DNA of 64,000 bases. Origin: Streptomyces sp. TRM49041 (lineage in GTDB: Bacteria; Actinomycetota; Actinomycetes; Streptomycetales; Streptomycetaceae). The stretch is from assembly GCF_008271805.1 (NCBI RefSeq), contig NZ_VSRY01000147.1, positions 186,001-250,000 of the forward strand, written 5' to 3'. Every line of letters begins with the position of its first letter. The first letter of the stretch is position 1. Under the pieces are notes generated by a model, which saw only the letters and a list, made by a program, of their open reading frames with translations, was not told where the DNA came from and searched no databases. This document shows, one piece after another, positions 60,325 through 64,000 of the stretch. The position numbers were made by a program, and so were the translations under genes.

Positions 60325-63300
60325 GCGGGGCCACCGCCTCCCGGCTGCCGGCGGGGCGGCTCGGGCAGGTCCCCGTCGTCGGTGCCTCCCTGCCGGGCCG
60401 TCGCCACCGGTCCGGCTTCGGGCTCGTCGGGACCGTCGTCGTATTCGCGCCCGGCGGCCGCGGAAGCCGGGCTCACCGCCGTCACCAGGGCGGCAGACAG
60501 GGCCACCAGTGCCAGTACCTGCGCGAAGCCGCTGAACGCGCCTTGCCCGACGGCGACCGGCTCCCCGGCTCCGACGGCCGCGACTATGCCGGCTCCGGCC
60601 ATCGTCGCCGCCGCGGTCGGCACCAGAACGGCCGGCCGGAACCGCGCCGTCACGGCGAGTACGGGCACCACCAGGGCCAGCGGACCCGCCGCCACCGCGA
60701 CGACCGCGGTCAGCGCCAGCGTCCCGAGCACCATCCCCGGGGCCGCCGGCTCGGGCAGCTGCTCGTCGGTTCCGCCGACGTTGCGCCTGCGGCCCACGAA
60801 GGCGAGGGCGCCGAGCGCGACGAGCGCGAGCGCACCGCCGATCAAGGCTGCCCGGTACGGCCCGGAGGGCTCGAACTCCAGGTTCACCGTGCCGGACGCC
60901 CCCGCCGGGATCAGCCAGGCCTGCTGCCAGCCGTCGAGACGCACCGACTCCAGCTCCGTGCCGTCCAAAGTGGCCTTCCAGCCGTCGTTGGCGTTCTCGT
61001 AGGTCTGCAGGTACGTGGCCTCGCCGGAGCCGGCCGACACCGAGACGGTCCGGCTGTCGTCGGTCCACTTGGTGACGGTGGCCTCGCGACCCGCTGCTCC
61101 CGCCATCTCCTGCGGAGTACCCCGGGTCAGCGTGACGTCGGTAATCGCCAGCGGGCCCGCGTCACCCGCCTCCACCTCGTGATCGCCGGGCGGAAGTTCC
61201 AGGGTGCCGTCCTTCTCCTCACCTGCGCAGAGTGCGACGGTGACGGGAAGCCGCTCGGTGAGGTCCCGGACGAATCCGGAGGCTTCCGTCTTGTGCAGGA
61301 CACCGCCCACAGCAAGGTCCGGGCCCTCACCGCACGGCAGCGAGAAGCGCGCGGACGGCTTCGGACGCGGCACCCGCAGATCGGCCAGTGCGGGAACATG
61401 CACCTCACTCAGCCCGACCGGCAGCTGCAACTGCGCGTCCGCCACCGGATTGTGGACGGTGAGCGGGGCGACCCTGCTGATGACGATGTCAAGCCGGTTC
61501 GTCTCGATCTCCGGGAAGCGGACCCGCCCGTTCTCGTCCACGTCAGCCGTCGCGGCGCCGTGCGGGGAGCTGATCATCACCTGCTCCGGTCGGGTGGACA
61601 CCCCACCCGCCGGAGCGAGGATGATCTCGTCGATCTTCTCCTTCTTGGGCCAGCTCAGGTGGACGACCGGCCGGTCGCCCGCGATCCAGGCGGTCGTCAG
61701 ATCGCCGTCGACCAGGTTGCGGGCGCTGAGTGACATGCCGTTGCGGCTGGTGGAGTCCACGGAGGCCGTCACCCGGTTCTTCGATCCGGGAGCCGAACGG
61801 TCGAGCAGTTCGTCCAACGGCCCGCCGGGGACGGCGACGGCTCGCGCCGACACCTTGTACTCGCCCGTTTCCCGGGTGCTGAACCGCCGGTGCAGTCCCA
61901 CCTCGGCCGATACCGGCGACAAGCCGCCCGCGTCGGTGCCGCGGTGCAGGGAGTACACGCTCGCCGCCGCGTCGGTGCGCTCCGCGTCTGCAGGCAGCAC
62001 CAGCATGCGCGTCACCTGCACATCCGGGATCGACACCTCGGAGAAGCCGGCCCCGGACAGGCCCGGCCGCGCCTGTTGCGCGGCAACGATGCCGATCTTC
62101 ATCCAGGAGGCCTCGCCGGAGGGCGCCCTTACGGTCTGCGGCAGGCCGTTCGTCCGCAGCGGGCTTTCGGCCGAACCGCGGTCGGTCTCGATCCGCACCC
62201 GCGTGGGCGCCGCGCGCATGCCGTCGCCCGGCAGGGGCGTCAGCTGGATGGAGGCAGGGATGTCGGTCGGCCGGGAGAAGTCCACTCTGAGCCACTGTCC
62301 GACCGGCTTGCCCGGGCTGCCCTCGGCCCAAGCGGTGTCCGGGTTGCCGTCGAAGGCGTTCGCCGGGTCGTACTGCGGCAGGTGGAACAGCCAGTTGCCA
62401 CTGCTGGAAGCCGTCACGGACTCAGCGCCACGCAGCACCGCCGTCGTCTGATGATCGGTGCCCTCCGACGGCAGGATCTGTTTGGGCTTCTCGCCCGGGT
62501 TCTGCAGGCTGCCGGAGTGATTGCGCTCGTCCGCGGTGTACGTGTACGAGGTGTTGTTGTTGACCAGGCCGAACCGGGTGTCGGCTCGCCGCAGCCCGTC
62601 CGCGACCGCCTTCACCGGTGCGATGACGCCCTTGGGAAGTCTGTCCCCGGCCAGTACGGCCGGCCGGTCGGTCATCGAGGGATCGGCGGACAGCTGGAGC
62701 AGCGCCTCGGGTCCGCCACTGACCACGGCCGTGTCGGCCACGGCCGACACACCGACCCTGTCGGGCCGCGTGTCGCGGTCCTGCGGCTGATAGATCTCCA
62801 CGGCCCGGAGCCGCGGATAGAGCCCCTGGACCTGTAGCGGGGTGTCGGGGGCGATGCGCCCGCCGGTCACCAGCGGGCCGAACGCGGCGACCTTGCGGTA
62901 GCCGGACGACTCCAGGGTCCGCTTCACCGTCTGCGGCGGGACATATCCGATCTGGTCGGGGTCGAGGTCGTTACGGACGACCACCTCGTGCATGCCGGCC
63001 CGGGCCAGGTACGCCTGAAGGCCCGGAACCTCGGTGCCGGACAGCAGGGCCTGCTCGACGGCGTCCGTCACACGACGTGAGCCGGGCGTACCGAAGGGGA
63101 CGAAGTCACGCTGCGCCCAGGGTGTTTCGGCCAGCACGTCGAACGGCTGGTCGATGGGGGAACCCCAGGTGTAGATGCCGTGCGCCGTCGCCGGTACGAC
63201 CAGTGCCCGGCTCTTCGGGGCGTTGTCCTTGAGCCAGCCGGCGGCCTTCTCCCAGTGGGTGGGCAGTTTGGTGAACGCCCCGGGCTGCAGGATCGAGCCG

Positions 63301-64000
63301 TTGACGTACGGCAGCGCCAGACCGGGCAGTACCAGCACCGCCACGGCCGCAGGCGCCCAGCGGCGACCGGGAAGTGCGCGAGGACTCCTGCTCACGGACA
63401 GAACGGCCGTCAGGTGGGCCAGTCCGAGAGCGAGCGCGAGGGCCAGTCCCGGCTGGAACTTGTAGATGTTACGGAACGGCTTCAGCGCCCCGTCCAACCA
63501 GTCCTGGACGACACCGTGGAACGGACCGCCGAAGGCGCCGCCGTACCCGGCGAGCGCGATCAGGACGACGGCCAGGACGGTCAGCAGCAGCCAGCGGCGC
63601 TCCGGCAGGTCCCGGCGGGCGAGGCCTGCCAGCCCCAGCGCCGCGGCGAACGCCGAACCGAGGATGGTGATGACGGAGGTCGCGACGGCCCAGCCGGCCG
63701 GCAGCCATGCCTCACCGAAGTTCAGATAGGCCACCCAGTTGCCGGCGCCGCGCAGCAGCTCGGTCGCGGACATGGTGGCCGTGGTGGTGTCGGCCTGCTC
63801 GACATACGGCATGAAGTTCTCGCCGTAGATGCCGAGCAGGAGCAGCGGCACCACCCACCACACGGTGGCCAGCGCGACGCCCGGTATCCACCAGCCCAGC
63901 AGCGCGCGCCGGCGCCGGCCGGGCGGGCGGCTGAGCAGGAACAGACCCACGGGCAGCAGCGCGGCCAGCGTCGAGGCGGCGTTCACCCCACCCATGAACG
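60321..64000 (-). CDS. AftD-like arabinofuranosyltransferase, 5' end beyond window
   Basis: The C-terminal 1226 or so residues of a large membrane protein of the alpha-(1->3)-arabinofuranosyltransferase domain (DUF3367/AftD) family; the frame is open at 64000. The visible N-part has several transmembrane helices (ALLGWWIPGVALATVWWVVPLLLLGIYG), then an extracytoplasmic region with two discoidin/F5-8-type C-like modules (AFDGNPDTAWAEGSPGKP and NLVDGDLTTAWIAGDRP), and three C-terminal helices (RAALIGGALALVALGALAF). In mycobacteria AftD builds cell-wall arabinan; Streptomyces lack classical arabinogalactan, so the polymer here is unknown. It is upstream in the operon with the condensation-methyltransferase gene. 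Confidence 0.87.
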   Translation of the reverse strand, partial: FMGGVNAASTLAALLPVGLFLLSRPPGRRRRALLGWWIPGVALATVWWVVPLLLLGIYGENFMPYVEQADTTTATMSATELLRGAGNWVAYLNFGEAWLPAGWAVATSVITILGSAFAAALGLAGLARRDLPERRWLLLTVLAVVLIALAGYGGAFGGPFHGVVQDWLDGALKPFRNIYKFQPGLALALALGLAHLTAVLSVSRSPRALPGRRWAPAAVAVLVLPGLALPYVNGSILQPGAFTKLPTHWEKAAGWLKDNAPKSRALVVPATAHGIYTWGSPIDQPFDVLAETPWAQRDFVPFGTPGSRRVTDAVEQALLSGTEVPGLQAYLARAGMHEVVVRNDLDPDQIGYVPPQTVKRTLESSGYRKVAAFGPLVTGGRIAPDTPLQVQGLYPRLRAVEIYQPQDRDTRPDRVGVSAVADTAVVSGGPEALLQLSADPSMTDRPAVLAGDRLPKGVIAPVKAVADGLRRADTRFGLVNNNTSYTYTADERNHSGSLQNPGEKPKQILPSEGTDHQTTAVLRGAESVTASSSGNWLFHLPQYDPANAFDGNPDTAWAEGSPGKPVGQWLRVDFSRPTDIPASIQLTPLPGDGMRAAPTRVRIETDRGSAESPLRTNGLPQTVRAPSGEASWMKIGIVAAQQARPGLSGAGFSEVSIPDVQVTRMLVLPADAERTDAAASVYSLHRGTDAGGLSPVSAEVGLHRRFSTRETGEYKVSARAVAVPGGPLDELLDRSAPGSKNRVTASVDSTSRNGMSLSARNLVDGDLTTAWIAGDRPVVHLSWPKKEKIDEIILAPAGGVSTRPEQVMISSPHGAATADVDENGRVRFPEIETNRLDIVISRVAPLTVHNPVADAQLQLPVGLSEVHVPALADLRVPRPKPSARFSLPCGEGPDLAVGGVLHKTEASGFVRDLTERLPVTVALCAGEEKDGTLELPPGDHEVEAGDAGPLAITDVTLTRGTPQEMAGAAGREATVTKWTDDSRTVSVSAGSGEATYLQTYENANDGWKATLDGTELESVRLDGWQQAWLIPAGASGTVNLEFEPSGPYRAALIGGALALVALGALAFVGRRRNVGGTDEQLPEPAAPGMVLGTLALTAVVAVAAGPLALVVPVLAVTARFRPAVLVPTAAATMAGAGIVAAVGAGEPVAVGQGAFSGFAQVLALVALSAALVTAVSPASAAAGREYDDGPDEPEAGPVATARQGGTDDGDLPEPPRRQPGGGGPA

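Noticed and set aside
60325..61068. N-terminal extension of the condensation-methyltransferase frame to 61068
   Set aside because: This part is an Arg/Gly-rich shadow of the AftD-like gene. GTG 60324 overlaps the AftD stop as GTGA and is a far better start.

Overview
The window is chromosomal DNA from a Streptomyces or close relative. This is inferred from very high GC with strong third-position G/C, many GTG starts, RTGA start/stop overlaps, a single recognisable TTA codon in a gene of ordinary function, and a gene set typical of the genus (DUF6421, DUF5134 with an M56 peptidase, an FprA-type reductase, a small leader peptide of the HVDL..SALC type). No rRNA, tRNA, CRISPR array, integrase or transposase gene was seen.

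Bases 1-26000 look like ordinary chromosome. In order: a 5'-truncated LacI regulator; an aldolase/citrate-lyase-like protein with a clear promoter and a 15-bp palindrome; etfBA; a flavin reductase behind a leader peptide; a thioredoxin; a PlsC-type acyltransferase; a B3/B4 protein; a DUF6421-SDR-threonine aldolase operon; a glycerophosphodiester phosphodiesterase; a two-AAA Clp unfoldase of ClpC type; a GNAT acetyltransferase; DUF5134 and M56 proteins; a PAP2 phosphatase with a TTA codon; an apparently autoregulated TetR; a ferredoxin-NADP reductase; a BNR-repeat protein; ung coupled to a BadF/NagK-like kinase; a CbiX-like chelatase; a 12-bp tandem repeat and a strong terminator; a lactonase-fold propeller; and a FUSC membrane protein.

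Bases 27993-39018 hold what looks like one regulated cluster of unknown substrate. It has an MLE-type enolase-superfamily enzyme, a large multidomain regulator, a DegT-type aminotransferase, a DapA-family aldolase, an LLM flavin oxidoreductase, a sugar-type ABC importer lacking its own ATPase, and a Tat-exported beta-propeller. Four palindromic sites of the form TTWCGG-N6-CCGWAA (with some deviation) lie in its promoter regions, two of them abutting or overlapping the -10 box of TTGACG-N17 promoters. A 90-bp array of nine 10-bp repeats lies in the regulator/aminotransferase divergent region. This shared operator set is the best candidate here for an undescribed system.

Bases 39379-45644 hold an Lrp/AsnC regulator coupled to a HAD phosphatase, then livHMGF with a convergent livK-type binding protein. 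Bases 45754-53976 are a complete type II Wadjet (JetABCD) anti-plasmid SMC system, four overlapping genes on the minus strand with intact ATPase and Toprim residues. Next come a PhnA-type zinc-ribbon protein (probably leaderless) and an ArsR-SulP pair, followed by a truncated gene start at 56712-56843.

Bases 56849-64000 (minus strand) hold a cell-envelope operon entering from beyond the window edge: an AftD-like arabinofuranosyltransferase (partial), a single open frame joining a condensation-type acyltransferase to a methyltransferase, an EamA-type transporter and a Trm112-like protein. All four are joined by overlaps or very short gaps.
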